The translations under genes and the position numbers were made by a program. Below the pieces are notes generated by a model. That model saw only the letters and a list, made by a program, of their open reading frames with translations, was not told the origin of the DNA and ran no database searches. This document shows, piece after piece, positions 52,964 to 62,208 of a DNA stretch of 64,000 nt. The stretch is from Spirochaetales bacterium (lineage in GTDB: Bacteria; Spirochaetota; Spirochaetia; SZUA-6; RPPD01), in NCBI GenBank assembly GCA_016929065.1, contig JAFGJO010000032.1, forward strand, positions 1 through 64,000, written 5' to 3'. Numbering within the stretch: the stretch's first letter is position 1; each line of letters opens with the position of its first letter.

Positions 52964-55099
52964 ATGAATGAAAACTATTTTGAAACATTCAAGGATGAGG
53001 CATGCGAACTGATCGACAAGCTCGAAAAAATCTGTCTGGACATCGAGCCGTCTGAATACACCATTGACCAGATTCAGGAGATCTTCCGGATTCTGCATAC
53101 CATCAAAGGGACTTCAGCAATGTTCGGTTTCCAGGATATTTCTGATTTTGTCCATAAACTTGAATCCCTGTATTCCGAAATCCGTAATAACGAGCGGGCT
53201 TTAAGCGCCCCGGTGATCAGCCTGACAATCAGCGCCGCTGACTGCATTCGTGCAACCATAGAAGCGTCAACAACATCAAAAAAAGTACCCGAAGTATTGT
53301 GCAGGCACAGGGAGAAGATCATCTCCTCCGTGGAAAAACTTCTGCAGGGTGAAGAAATTGACAAAACAGCGGTTGAAGATGAAACGACGACCCTAATACC
53401 CGAATCACACATTACAACCATGTACCGCATCCGGTTTACCCCGCCCGGGGATATTTTTTTAAAGGGGATAAATCCCGAGGCGATCCTGAAAGAGCTTGAT
53501 GCACTGGGTACCTCCAGGGTAATCGCCCGTCTCGATGAAATTCCGGAATTGAGCACGATAAATCCCGAAAGCTGTTACCTTTCGTGGGATATCCTGCTCT
53601 CTGCCAAAAAAACGCTCGACGAGATCAGGGATATCTTTATCTTTGTCGAAGACCAAAGCGCAATCAGGATTGACATCATCGGGACCATCACCGAAGACGA
53701 AGACGAAATCAGCGATGCAGGCTACAAGAGGTTGGGAGAAATTCTGCTTGAACGCGGGGATATTTCACCAAAAGAACTCACCAGAGCATTGGACAGCCAG
53801 AAACGCCTTGGTGAAGCACTGGTTGAATCGAAAGCAGTTGAAAAGCAGAAAGTGCTTTCCGCGCTTGCGGAGCAGGATTTTGTCAAACAGCAAAAACAGC
53901 AGCAGGCTGGAGACATGAAGCTGTCGAGCATCCGTGTCAAGGCGGAACGGCTTGATGAACTTATTAACCTTGTGGGCGAGCTGGTAACGCTCCAGGCACG
54001 GCTGCGGACAACAGTGCATTCACTGGGGGACAGTGAATTACAGCTGATCTCAGAGGAAAGCGAACGCCTCGTCGAGGATCTCCGGACAAGCGCGATGGGA
54101 ATGCGCATGCTCTCTGTCGATTTCCTGTTCGGAAAAATAAAACGGCTTGTCTACGACCTGTCGCGCGAACTCAAAAAGCGGGTTGATTTATTTATCGAAG
54201 GGGCGGAAACAGAACTCGACAAAAGCGTGATTGAACGCCTGAATGATCCGCTGGTCCACCTCATTAGAAACTGCATTGATCACGGGATTGAGCCGGAGGA
54301 AGAACGCAGGAAAAAGGGGAAACCTGTCGCGGGGAAAATCACCCTCAGGGCATACCATGCCGAAGCAACCGTCTTTATTGAAATACAGGATGACGGCCAG
54401 GGCCTGGATGCTGCCAAAATCCGGAAAAAAGCGGAGATGAATAAAATCATTGAAAAGGGAGCACTCCTCTCCGAATCCGAACTGCTTAATCTTGTTTTTC
54501 TTCCCGGCTTTTCCACCGCGCAGGAAGTGTCAAAAGTCTCCGGCCGCGGTGTCGGTATGGATGTGGTGAAACGCACTGTTGAATCGCTGGGCGGACAGGT
54601 CCGCATCACCAGCGAAAAAGACAAGGGAACCACCATTACTCTTAAAATTCCTCTCACCCTCTCAATCATCGAGGGATTGTTCATCAAAGTTGCGGGCGAT
54701 ATGTATGTTATCCCATTGTCTTTGGTTGAAGAAGTCGTTGAGCTGGAACACGAAACAGCACAATTCGACACCCGCAGACATCTGCTTCCGGTACGGGGGG
54801 AAATGCTGCCCTATATTCGGCTGCGGGAATATTTTGATATTGATGGTGATATTCCGCACTTCGAAAAAATCGTCGTCGTCAATGCCCATCGCAGAATAGG
54901 GCTTGCGGTTGATGACGTTGCAGGGAATGCACAAGTGGTTATCAAGTCTTTAGGATCAGCTTTCGCCCAGTCTGACGGCGTACTGGGTGCGACAGTAACC
55001 GGCGACGGGAAGGTTTCGTTAATTCTGGATATCGGCCGCATCACCACCGATGCCATAGCGGAGGAAACGCAACGCGTAAACCAGCAGACTGTTGTATGA
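52964..55099 (+). CDS. cheA: Chemotaxis histidine kinase CheA
   Basis: 711 residues. P1 Hpt domain with phospho-acceptor His45 in ILHTIKGTSAMFGF, a P2-like alpha/beta module (about 145-240; YRIRFTPPGDIFLKGINPEA), then at about 247-300 a short helical module LGEILLERGDISPKELTRAL that resembles the N-terminal LGE-repeat domain of type II/IV secretion ATPases, followed by dimerisation P3, the kinase P4 (N-box near 426, DDGQGLD near 475, GRGVGMDVVKRT near 526) and the CheW-like P5 (about 565-690). No ribosome site of note. Its stop overlaps cheR as ATGA. Confidence 0.95.
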   Translation: MNENYFETFKDEACELIDKLEKICLDIEPSEYTIDQIQEIFRILHTIKGTSAMFGFQDISDFVHKLESLYSEIRNNERALSAPVISLTISAADCIRATIEASTTSKKVPEVLCRHREKIISSVEKLLQGEEIDKTAVEDETTTLIPESHITTMYRIRFTPPGDIFLKGINPEAILKELDALGTSRVIARLDEIPELSTINPESCYLSWDILLSAKKTLDEIRDIFIFVEDQSAIRIDIIGTITEDEDEISDAGYKRLGEILLERGDISPKELTRALDSQKRLGEALVESKAVEKQKVLSALAEQDFVKQQKQQQAGDMKLSSIRVKAERLDELINLVGELVTLQARLRTTVHSLGDSELQLISEESERLVEDLRTSAMGMRMLSVDFLFGKIKRLVYDLSRELKKRVDLFIEGAETELDKSVIERLNDPLVHLIRNCIDHGIEPEEERRKKGKPVAGKITLRAYHAEATVFIEIQDDGQGLDAAKIRKKAEMNKIIEKGALLSESELLNLVFLPGFSTAQEVSKVSGRGVGMDVVKRTVESLGGQVRITSEKDKGTTITLKIPLTLSIIEGLFIKVAGDMYVIPLSLVEEVVELEHETAQFDTRRHLLPVRGEMLPYIRLREYFDIDGDIPHFEKIVVVNAHRRIGLAVDDVAGNAQVVIKSLGSAFAQSDGVLGATVTGDGKVSLILDIGRITTDAIAEETQRVNQQTVV

Positions 55100-55959
55100 G
55101 CAAAAATCCCTATCCCCTCTATGTCCCTCCCGCAATGTCTGATGAGACTTTCCAGGCTTTGGCTGTTTTTATTACTCTCAATCTTGGCATCAAAATGCCG
55201 CTGGAGAAAAAAACCATGCTTCAGGCGCGCATCCTTAAGCGCCTCCGCGCGCTCCACATTTCAACCTTCGAGGAATACTGCGAACTGCTTTTTTCCAAAA
55301 AGGGGATCCGCGATGAGCTCCCCCATCTTTTTGATGTCACCACTACAAACAAAACCGACTTTTTTCGTGAACCGGGGCATTTTGAATTTCTTGCAACAGA
55401 GCTTTTGCCGAATTTCTGCTCATACAAGCCATGCAGTCATGAGGACCCCGTGGTATTCTGGAGCGCAGGTTGTTCCACCGGAGAAGAACCCTATACCCTG
55501 GCGATTGTTCTGGAGGAGTTTAAACTCGGCAATCCATGGTTTCATTACGTGATCCTGGCGAGCGATATTTCCACGCAGGTGCTGGCAACCGCGAAAAAAG
55601 CCATTTACCGCGAAGATAAAATCGAACCGGTCCCCTACGAGCTGCGGAAAAAATACCTTCTCAAAAGCAAAGACAATACCGAAAAGCTGGTGAGAATTAT
55701 TCCCCGGCTGCGGTCAAAAATCCGGTTCTTTCGTTTAAACCTGATGGAAGACAAATTTATTCTTCCTTCAAAGGTGGATATTATTTTTTGCAGAAACGTG
55801 ATGATATATTTCAGCAAAGAAATACAATCGCAGCTGGTGATGAAATTTCATGCAGTGCTGAAAAGCAAAGGATTTTTATTCACCGGCCATTCGGAAACGC
55901 TGGTAAACCTGAATTTGCCGTTTCAGCTGATTATTCCGACTGTCTATCAAAAGAAATAA
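55096..55959 (+). CDS. cheR: Chemotaxis methyltransferase CheR
   Basis: 287 residues. N-terminal helical domain (20-100, with [12 protein letters not shown] at 85-96), then a SAM-dependent methyltransferase domain with [14 protein letters not shown] (123-136) and [16 protein letters not shown]. It methylates glutamates of the receptor. It starts inside the cheA stop codon (four-base overlap). Confidence 0.95.
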   Translation: MSKNPYPLYVPPAMSDETFQALAVFITLNLGIKMPLEKKTMLQARILKRLRALHISTFEEYCELLFSKKGIRDELPHLFDVTTTNKTDFFREPGHFEFLATELLPNFCSYKPCSHEDPVVFWSAGCSTGEEPYTLAIVLEEFKLGNPWFHYVILASDISTQVLATAKKAIYREDKIEPVPYELRKKYLLKSKDNTEKLVRIIPRLRSKIRFFRLNLMEDKFILPSKVDIIFCRNVMIYFSKEIQSQLVMKFHAVLKSKGFLFTGHSETLVNLNLPFQLIIPTVYQKK

Positions 55960-55969
55960 GGGCAAGGTC

Positions 55970-57064
55970 ATGCCGGATATCCCGTTGGGAAAAAATGAAA
56001 AACTGAAAATTCTGGTCGTCGATGATTCAGCGGTTGTCCGCCAGACCCTGGTGGATATTATTTCCAGCGACAAGGAACTGGAGGTAATGGGCGCTGCCCA
56101 GGACCCGTTTATCGCCGCGGCGAAAATGAAAGAGCAGGCCCCGGATGTGATCATCCTTGACATTGAAATGCCCAGAATGGACGGACTTACGTTTTTACAG
56201 AAAATCATGAGCCAGCACCCCATTCCGGTGGTTATCTGTTCAAGCCAGGCTGAGCGGGGCCAGGAAAACGCACTGCGCGCAATCGATTACGGTGCTGTTG
56301 AGATTATTGAAAAACCAAAAATGGGCGCAAAGCAATTTATTGAAGAATCAAAAATAAGAATTACCGATGCCGTCAAGGCGGCGTATCTCTCCAGCAGGGC
56401 ACGAGTCAAACGCACATTCCCCGGCCAGCCTGCTTTAAAACTCACTGCCGACGCAATCCTGTCAAAACCAAAACATGTTTCCAGGCTGGAAACGACCGAG
56501 CATGTTGTTGCAATCGGTGCATCAACCGGCGGGACAGAGGCGTTGCGGCAAATCCTTGAGGCCATGCCGGCGGATGCCCCCGGCATTGTCATCGTTCAGC
56601 ATATGCCCGAACATTTTACCCGCGCATTTGCAAACCGCCTGGACGGATTATGCACCATCAGCGTCAAGGAAGCCGAACAAAACGATACAGTCATCCGCGG
56701 CCGCGCTTTAATTGCACCGGGCAACCGCCACATGCTTTTGAAACGAAGCGGAGCACGCTATTACGTTGAACTGCGCGACGGCCCGCTGGTGTCCCGTCAC
56801 CGGCCTTCGGTTGACGTCCTGTTCCGCTCGGTTGCCCGTTATGCCGGGGTCAATGCAATCGGCATTATCATGACAGGGATGGGCGATGACGGTGCAAAGG
56901 GTATGGTTGAGATGAAGGAGGCGGGTGCAAAAAATATTGCACAGGATGAAAAAAGCTGTGTGGTCTTCGGGATGCCGAAGGAAGCCATAAAACTCGGGGT
57001 GGTAGACGACATTGTCTCTTTAAAGAATATTCCGGATAAAATTCTCGCATACGCGAAGGATTGA
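55970..57064 (+). CDS. cheB: Chemotaxis methylesterase CheB
   Basis: 364 residues: receiver domain (Asp64 in [12 protein letters not shown]) linked to the methylesterase domain with catalytic Ser185 (GASTGG), His211 ([12 protein letters not shown]) and Asp306 or Asp307 ([11 protein letters not shown]). It removes receptor methyl groups or deamidates glutamine when phosphorylated. Eleven bases after cheR, in the same operon. Confidence 0.95.
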   Translation: MPDIPLGKNEKLKILVVDDSAVVRQTLVDIISSDKELEVMGAAQDPFIAAAKMKEQAPDVIILDIEMPRMDGLTFLQKIMSQHPIPVVICSSQAERGQENALRAIDYGAVEIIEKPKMGAKQFIEESKIRITDAVKAAYLSSRARVKRTFPGQPALKLTADAILSKPKHVSRLETTEHVVAIGASTGGTEALRQILEAMPADAPGIVIVQHMPEHFTRAFANRLDGLCTISVKEAEQNDTVIRGRALIAPGNRHMLLKRSGARYYVELRDGPLVSRHRPSVDVLFRSVARYAGVNAIGIIMTGMGDDGAKGMVEMKEAGAKNIAQDEKSCVVFGMPKEAIKLGVVDDIVSLKNIPDKILAYAKD

Positions 57065-57103
57065 TTTGTTTTCAGGCACTCTGCCGAAAAGGAGTAAATG
57101 AAC

Positions 57104-57325
57104 ATGCAGAAGGAATGTGAACATGCATCAGCATGCCGATTGTGGTCTGAGGGGATTGCAGGAAGTCTGGACCATTTCTTTATCCTGAAATACTGCAATA
57201 ATTCCAAAAAAAGACAATGTGCGCGGTATACATTAATAGCTCTGAGGCTTGAGGTCCCTCCCGAACTGCTGCCCAACGGGAAACACTTTACCAACTGGCT
57301 ACAGAAAGAAAAATTGGCCTTTTAG
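57104..57325 (+). CDS. Small four-cysteine protein at the end of the chemotaxis operon
   Basis: 73 residues with Cys5, Cys11, Cys31 and Cys39 (KECEHASACRLW ... KYCNNSKKRQCARY), a spacing suited to a zinc or iron-sulfur site. Similar short proteins that I recall are found next to chemotaxis or receptor genes in other bacteria, but none has a known function. The ATG at 57104 has GGAG nine bases upstream; 57098 is an alternative. It follows cheB by 40 bases, so it is probably co-transcribed. Confidence 0.75.
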   Translation: MQKECEHASACRLWSEGIAGSLDHFFILKYCNNSKKRQCARYTLIALRLEVPPELLPNGKHFTNWLQKEKLAF

Positions 57326-57369
57326 GTATGTGACATAGGTCCCTGATACATACTTGAATTTATAATTCA

Positions 57370-57399
57370 GCAGATCCTCCGGTCAAGCCGGAGGATGAC
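57370..57399 (-). repeat. 30-base REP-like palindrome, copy 2
   Basis: Minus-strand reading GTCATCCTCCGG-CTTGA-CCGGAGGATCTGC: 9-bp stem, CTTGA loop, identical flanks to copy 1 with the stem bases changed in a compensatory way. Confidence 0.88.
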
Positions 57400-57446
57400 A
57401 GAAAGTGTCGTGCCACACTTCAGCCGCTCCGTTGTTCTGTATTATT

Positions 57447-57476
57447 GTCATTGCCCGACTCGATCGGGCAATCTGC
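57447..57476 (+). repeat. 30-base REP-like palindrome, copy 3
   Basis: GTCATTGCCCGA-CTCGA-TCGGGCAATCTGC, 9-bp stem 57450-57458 with 57464-57472. It lies head-on to copy 2, 77 bases away (a BIME-like pair), and ends one base before the stop codon of the next gene. Confidence 0.88.
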
Positions 57477-59459
57477 TTACCTGTCATTTCCGTCACCCGG
57501 AAAAGAATATTCTCCCCGGTAATTTGAATTATTCCAGTGCGGCGGCCGCACGGGATTATACACCGGTGTTTCAGCCGGCCGATCCTGTGTGTATATCCAC
57601 AGCGACTGAGTATCCCATGTAATGATTTCACTTCGTGCATCCCCGGCCACATCAATCACCTCGCAGCAAAGATCGGGATGGCCGTCATCGGGAAATACCA
57701 CAACCTTTCTGCCGTATCCGTCGATCATTCCTCCGTCGGTGACATTGGTGTTTAAAAGAGCAAGTTCCTCCCCATCCCCCCGCCAGTTTACCGGGTTCAG
57801 AATATTCCCCAGGGAAGGAGGTTCAAACGAAAAGAGTTTCTTCCCCGAACAGTCATGAAAAGAAATAATTCCCGGATAATGCCAGTAGGTAACACAGTAA
57901 AATTGCACTCCGGAAAGATCAGAGCGGAACTTTGCCGCACTGATCCGCTGAGCATGGCCGAGGAGGTCTTTATGCAGCACCCTTCCGCTTGCCGCATCAA
58001 AGATACAGAATCCTTCATTCCCGGAAGCAGTCGCAATCTGCAGTCCGGCATGTGCCGGATCAAACCTGCCGATGATAATCTCATCGGTATGATCGGGCCA
58101 GTCATGATTCCACAGGACATGCCCGTCGGCATCAAAGAGGGTATAGCCGCAAAAAATCCCGTCGCGGCTGTCGTCATTGATAACGCAGGGTACGGGAAAA
58201 TGTCCGGTGTTCGGCGGATATGTTCCCCCGGGCCTGCGTGCTGTCCATAAAAGGTCAAGATTGTTGTCATAGACCCAGAATTGCCGGTATCTGTTTTTAA
58301 CAATAATATCCTGCGGTTTTGGCCTGCCACGGACATTGGCGATAATCACTGCATCGCCATGCAGATACCCGAACCGGTTCTCATCAGCGACATCATTCGG
58401 CAGCATGGTTTTGTTTTTTACTTTTCCGGTTTTCCCGTCAAGAATCATCAGGGAAAAGTTTTTGACACAAATCACCTCGTCAAACCCGTCATCATCGATA
58501 TCATAAATCTGAACCGGAAGGTCGCTGGTGGTCATGGCCGCATCCATGGTGTCGGCCGGCTCCCCTGTCTGCCAAAGGATATTCCCCTTCAGATCAATCG
58601 CCGTGAGAGACCTGATCGTGGAATAGCTGTCATTTTCCGGCTGAAGTTTCAGATTCTGGGCAAGAAGGATATCACAGGAATTGCTGTTCCCCTGCAGATG
58701 GCCGAAACGGATTTGCCTGCCGGTCCCGAATCCTTTGGTTGGTATTGTTTTCCACACCTCCGGTGCCGGATATTGCTCACGTAGCCTGTCCAGCTCTCTC
58801 TGTTTTTTATCACGTGTCCAAACAAACGCCTGCCAGGTTTTTTCTTCGCCGGAGACAATAAATTTATCAAAATAACAGGTAGTGGTGGAAATTATGCCGG
58901 TCCTGCCTGTTGTGAACAAATCATCAGTTCCGGAAAATATGATATTTCCGTCAATACCAACAAAAATACTGCTGCCGGCAACCGCGGCTTCCAACGTATG
59001 CGGCGCAATGTTGTCATAGGAATAGTCTTGTTCATACAATAGATTTGTCTTTTCATGACATATACGGGAAAGGCAAATCCGTTTTCCCTGAGCCAGCACC
59101 AGCGAGTAATACTCGCGGTTGTTCTGATAGCGGAAGACAATCCCCGCCATTCCGTCACACTGAAGCGGCTGCAGCTGCAGTGAAACTGAATAATCCGACC
59201 ATAATGGATTGCCGGCAACGAGGATTCTGTTATAGGGAACAGTGCTTTCAAGCGTTGAAAGCAGTCTTTTTTTACTGTCCTGTTCCACAATCATCCAGGC
59301 CGCGGTACAAGGCCGCCAGGTATGCGAAATGGTTGCTTCATACCATTCCCCCATGAATCCCGAGGAAGGGAGATAGTGATATTCCCGAATGGCGAAATAA
59401 GAACTCGGCAGCGGACCAACAGGGAAAGAGCCAAAATCGTCCTTGAAAAAGGTGGTCAA
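57477..59459 (-). CDS. LamG/DUF1080-like plus beta-propeller protein, carbohydrate-related
   Basis: 660 residues, no signal peptide. The first 215 residues look like a concanavalin-type jelly roll (GIVFRYQNNREYYSLVLAQG, IFVGIDGNIIFSGTD); the rest is a beta-propeller of FG-GAP/VCBS-like blades (IYDIDDDGFDEVICVKNFSL, GKTGKVKNKTML), somewhat like rhamnogalacturonan lyase PL11 propellers. Catalytic residues are not recognisable. Being divergent from the cellobiose-type ABC operon, it may act on the same sugar, but this is inferred. Start: a TTG at 59459 lies eight bases after AAGGAG; a GTG at 59468 overlaps that site. Confidence 0.65.
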   Translation of the reverse strand: MTTFFKDDFGSFPVGPLPSSYFAIREYHYLPSSGFMGEWYEATISHTWRPCTAAWMIVEQDSKKRLLSTLESTVPYNRILVAGNPLWSDYSVSLQLQPLQCDGMAGIVFRYQNNREYYSLVLAQGKRICLSRICHEKTNLLYEQDYSYDNIAPHTLEAAVAGSSIFVGIDGNIIFSGTDDLFTTGRTGIISTTTCYFDKFIVSGEEKTWQAFVWTRDKKQRELDRLREQYPAPEVWKTIPTKGFGTGRQIRFGHLQGNSNSCDILLAQNLKLQPENDSYSTIRSLTAIDLKGNILWQTGEPADTMDAAMTTSDLPVQIYDIDDDGFDEVICVKNFSLMILDGKTGKVKNKTMLPNDVADENRFGYLHGDAVIIANVRGRPKPQDIIVKNRYRQFWVYDNNLDLLWTARRPGGTYPPNTGHFPVPCVINDDSRDGIFCGYTLFDADGHVLWNHDWPDHTDEIIIGRFDPAHAGLQIATASGNEGFCIFDAASGRVLHKDLLGHAQRISAAKFRSDLSGVQFYCVTYWHYPGIISFHDCSGKKLFSFEPPSLGNILNPVNWRGDGEELALLNTNVTDGGMIDGYGRKVVVFPDDGHPDLCCEVIDVAGDARSEIITWDTQSLWIYTQDRPAETPVYNPVRPPHWNNSNYRGEYSFPGDGNDR

Positions 59460-59580
59460 CGAGAACACTCCTTACACTTATTTTGTTATTATAATGCGGG
59501 TAAAATGGCTGTCAATGGATATTTTTCGGGAAAACAATTCGAATTTATTGATGATTAATGAATATTTTTTTCATTGCCTG

Positions 59581-59609
59581 TTGACAAAGTTTAAATTTCC
59601 CGACATATT
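59581..59609 (+). promoter_or_regulatory. Promoter of the sugar ABC operon
   Basis: TTGACA (59581-59586) and CATATT (59604-59609) with a 17-bp spacer, about 160 bases before the first gene. Nothing else is seen in the spacer except the operator-like palindrome. Confidence 0.6.
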
Positions 59610-59632
59610 TAGTTGGTTGAATACTTCAACTA
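59610..59632. promoter_or_regulatory. Operator-like palindrome downstream of the promoter
   Basis: GTTGAA-TAC-TTCAAC (59616-59630) with outer TAGTTG/CAACTA forms an imperfect 23-base palindrome overlapping the expected transcription start, the place where a LacI/GntR-type repressor would block. No regulator gene is in the window. Confidence 0.5.
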
Positions 59633-59772
59633 TCTAGGTACGGGTTGCGTTGCGACAAAAAGTTTTAACACCAGAAAGGTGCTGATTCTACCGTACTGAT
59701 AGACATCTGTTTTTTGGAATGCTATACTTTTTTAAAAATGGATGTGCTTTTACAAAATAAGGAGGCGTTACT

Positions 59773-61062
59773 ATGAAAAACCGTATACTGCTTCTGGTTT
59801 TTGCAGTTGTTTCATTTTCCATGCTTTTGGGAGCATGCGGTGACTCTGCAACACCTGATGGCGGTGGAAAAACCATCACAATGTGGACATTCGCTCAAAA
59901 CAATGCAGACGAATGGACAGCAAGAAAAGCTGATATTGAGAAAAAACTTAATATCACATTAAACATCCAGCTTGTCGCGCAGGATGCATTTGTAGAGAAA
60001 CTGCAAGGTGCAATGATGACAGGGAAAGATGTTCCGGACATGATCGAATGGATGATTGAAAACAACAGAATCCTTGCTTCGAATCCAAAAGATTGTTTTG
60101 TGTATCCGCTCGATGAGTTCGTAAAAGATTCAGCAACATTCAAAAAGGTTGTCCCAGGCCGTGTTGCATGGGTAACCTATGGCGGACATGTGTACGGACT
60201 TCCGCATGATGTTCATCCGGTAGTACTGATTTACAATGACACATTATGGAAAGAAGTTGGTGTCGATGTTGCAACAATTAAAACATGGGATGAATTTTTT
60301 GAAGCTTCAAAAAAACTTACCGCAAAAAAAGAAAACGGGAAGCCTGTTCATTATGCGTTACCCTATTCAAATAATGGATTGCAGACAACAATGTTCATGA
60401 TTTGGCAGCAATCCGGCGCCCAAATTCTTGATGCATCCGGAAAACCGACCTTTACTGATCCTCAATTCAAAGCTTTTGCCAAGAAATGGGCTGAATGGGT
60501 AAATACCGGCGCATTTACTGAATGGGATTGGGGCAAATTTGGAGCCATGCTTAAAAACGGTGCTTTGGCCTCATACACTTCTCCTGACTGGTGGGTATCA
60601 CAGGTGACTGAAGCTGCAAATGAGGGAACATACAAGTTTAAAGTTCGTGATCTGCCGGTTGTAAGCGCCGGAGGTTCTACTTCAGCATCATGGGGTGGTT
60701 CATTCCTTGCAATTCCAAAAGCACATAAAGATCCTGCATCCATATATAAAATAATGGAATATATGCAGTATGACAAATCTGCTATAACGGCTCGTTATGA
60801 AACATCAGGAATGCTGGCACCGATGTCCGAAATTTGGGATAACGATGTGTTTAAACAGCCTGATGCCAGGTTCGGCGGACAAAAACTCGGTGAACTGCAA
60901 GTATCTCAGGCAAGAGCAATGCCGGAAGTAGTTTCCGGGGATATTTTCTGGGATGCTATTAACGATTTCACAGAATTTTACCAGACTTATTACGCTGGAG
61001 AAATTACTCTTGATGAGGCACTTCAAAAGACGCAAGCAGCTGCAACAAAGCGGCTAAAATAA
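59773..61062 (+). CDS. ABC sugar-binding lipoprotein
   Basis: 429 residues. A lipoprotein signal with LLGAC (Cys22) and then a MalE-type extracellular solute-binding fold: ITMWTFAQNNADEW, VPDMIEWMIENN, YGLPHDVHPVVLIYNDTLW, WGGSFLAIPKAHKDPASIYK. It captures a sugar for the two permeases that follow. AAGGAGGCG sits before the ATG. No ATPase gene is in the operon, so a shared MsmK-like ATPase would be needed; this is inference. Confidence 0.92.
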   Translation: MKNRILLLVFAVVSFSMLLGACGDSATPDGGGKTITMWTFAQNNADEWTARKADIEKKLNITLNIQLVAQDAFVEKLQGAMMTGKDVPDMIEWMIENNRILASNPKDCFVYPLDEFVKDSATFKKVVPGRVAWVTYGGHVYGLPHDVHPVVLIYNDTLWKEVGVDVATIKTWDEFFEASKKLTAKKENGKPVHYALPYSNNGLQTTMFMIWQQSGAQILDASGKPTFTDPQFKAFAKKWAEWVNTGAFTEWDWGKFGAMLKNGALASYTSPDWWVSQVTEAANEGTYKFKVRDLPVVSAGGSTSASWGGSFLAIPKAHKDPASIYKIMEYMQYDKSAITARYETSGMLAPMSEIWDNDVFKQPDARFGGQKLGELQVSQARAMPEVVSGDIFWDAINDFTEFYQTYYAGEITLDEALQKTQAAATKRLK

Positions 61063-61076
61063 GTTCTCTTCTTCAC

Positions 61077-61112
61077 GGGAGAGGAGCTGCAATCTCCTCT
61101 CCCTGTTTTTTT
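61077..61112 (+). terminator. Intra-operon terminator after the binding protein gene
   Basis: GGGAGAGGAG (61077-61086) and CTCCTCTCCC (61094-61103), perfect 10-bp stem, followed by TGTTTTTTT. Partial termination here would give more binding protein than permease. Confidence 0.85.
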
Positions 61113-61115
61113 CCG

Positions 61116-61176
61116 CCTGGAGTTGTCTTAAAAGATTTTCTTTCAATAGCAGTAAATCTTTTAAAAGAATTCCAGG
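61116..61176 (+). repeat. Second stem-loop in the binding protein-permease spacer
   Basis: CCTGGA (61116-61121) with TCCAGG (61171-61176) enclose an inner perfect 11-bp stem, TTAAAAGATTT (61128-61138) with AAATCTTTTAA (61154-61164). It may stabilise the upstream mRNA. Confidence 0.65.
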
Positions 61177-61290
61177 AAGGTCCAGGAATAGTTGTATCTC
61201 TTTTTTTGAAGATACATCGAGACGTCTGATACTATTTTATCGGGGCAGCAATGATTGATTGTTTTTAATAGCCCCGGATTGGAAATTACT

Positions 61291-62193
61291 GTGTTACAAA
61301 AAAACAGATTACGGAAAGAAGCGATAACTGCCGGCTTTTTTTTGGCACCATATTTGATTCTTATGGTTATTTTCACAGTGTTTGTGTTCGGCATGGGTGC
61401 CATAAAAAGTCTTACTGATGCAGCACGGCTCAATCCAGGAGAATTTATCGGATTTGACAACTATATCCAGGTCCTTTCTGACGATAAATTCTGGAGGGCA
61501 GTGGCAACAACATTTATGTATATGTTCGGAGCAATGCTTGTACAAATTCCTGTTGCATTTTTATTGGCTAATATTCTCAATACTATAAACAAAAGATTTC
61601 GCGGTATTTTTCGGGCGGCGTTTTTTATCCCTGTACTCGTAAACAGTATTGTACTCGCATTCCTCTTTCGCCAGCTATTTGCAACAGATTTTGGAATGAT
61701 TAACTGGTTTTTCGGCGTTCTCGGCATGCCGAACAATACTGACTGGCTGAGAAGTCCGTCTTTGGCTGTACCATTACTAGTTATCGTATCTTCATGGCAA
61801 TGGATGGGTTTCCATGCCATCTATTTTCTGGCCAACCTTCAGTCAATAGATGTCACATTATATGAAGCAGCAAAAATAGACGGGGCATCTCCTGTTCGCG
61901 TTCTCATGCAGATCACTTTCCCAATGATGAAATCCGCCCTTACATTCGTCATGGTAACATCAGCAATCGGCTGTTTACAGCTTTTCGATCTTGTCTATAT
62001 GTTGTTTCCAGACAATGGATATGTCGGGGGAACAGCACGTACGATTGTCGCATATATATATGATGAATCCTTTTCACAGGCATCACGGTATGGGTATGCA
62101 TCTGCCGCCGGATGGGTGGCGTTTTTTATTATCCTGGCCATCAGTCTGCTTCAGCTCCGCTTTCTGGGACTGGGACAGTCAAAAGAACAGTAG
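61291..62193 (+). CDS. ABC sugar permease, MalF/UgpA type
   Basis: About 300 residues, six membrane helices. The EAA loop reads YEAAKIDGASPVRVLMQITF and matches the usual ATPase contact. The start is unsure: GTG at 61291 (residues LQKNRLRKEAITAGFF follow) or TTG at 61279; no strong ribosome site. Pairs with the next gene. Confidence 0.88.
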   Translation: MLQKNRLRKEAITAGFFLAPYLILMVIFTVFVFGMGAIKSLTDAARLNPGEFIGFDNYIQVLSDDKFWRAVATTFMYMFGAMLVQIPVAFLLANILNTINKRFRGIFRAAFFIPVLVNSIVLAFLFRQLFATDFGMINWFFGVLGMPNNTDWLRSPSLAVPLLVIVSSWQWMGFHAIYFLANLQSIDVTLYEAAKIDGASPVRVLMQITFPMMKSALTFVMVTSAIGCLQLFDLVYMLFPDNGYVGGTARTIVAYIYDESFSQASRYGYASAAGWVAFFIILAISLLQLRFLGLGQSKEQ

Positions 62194-62208
62194 AAACAGA
62201 GGGAAAAT

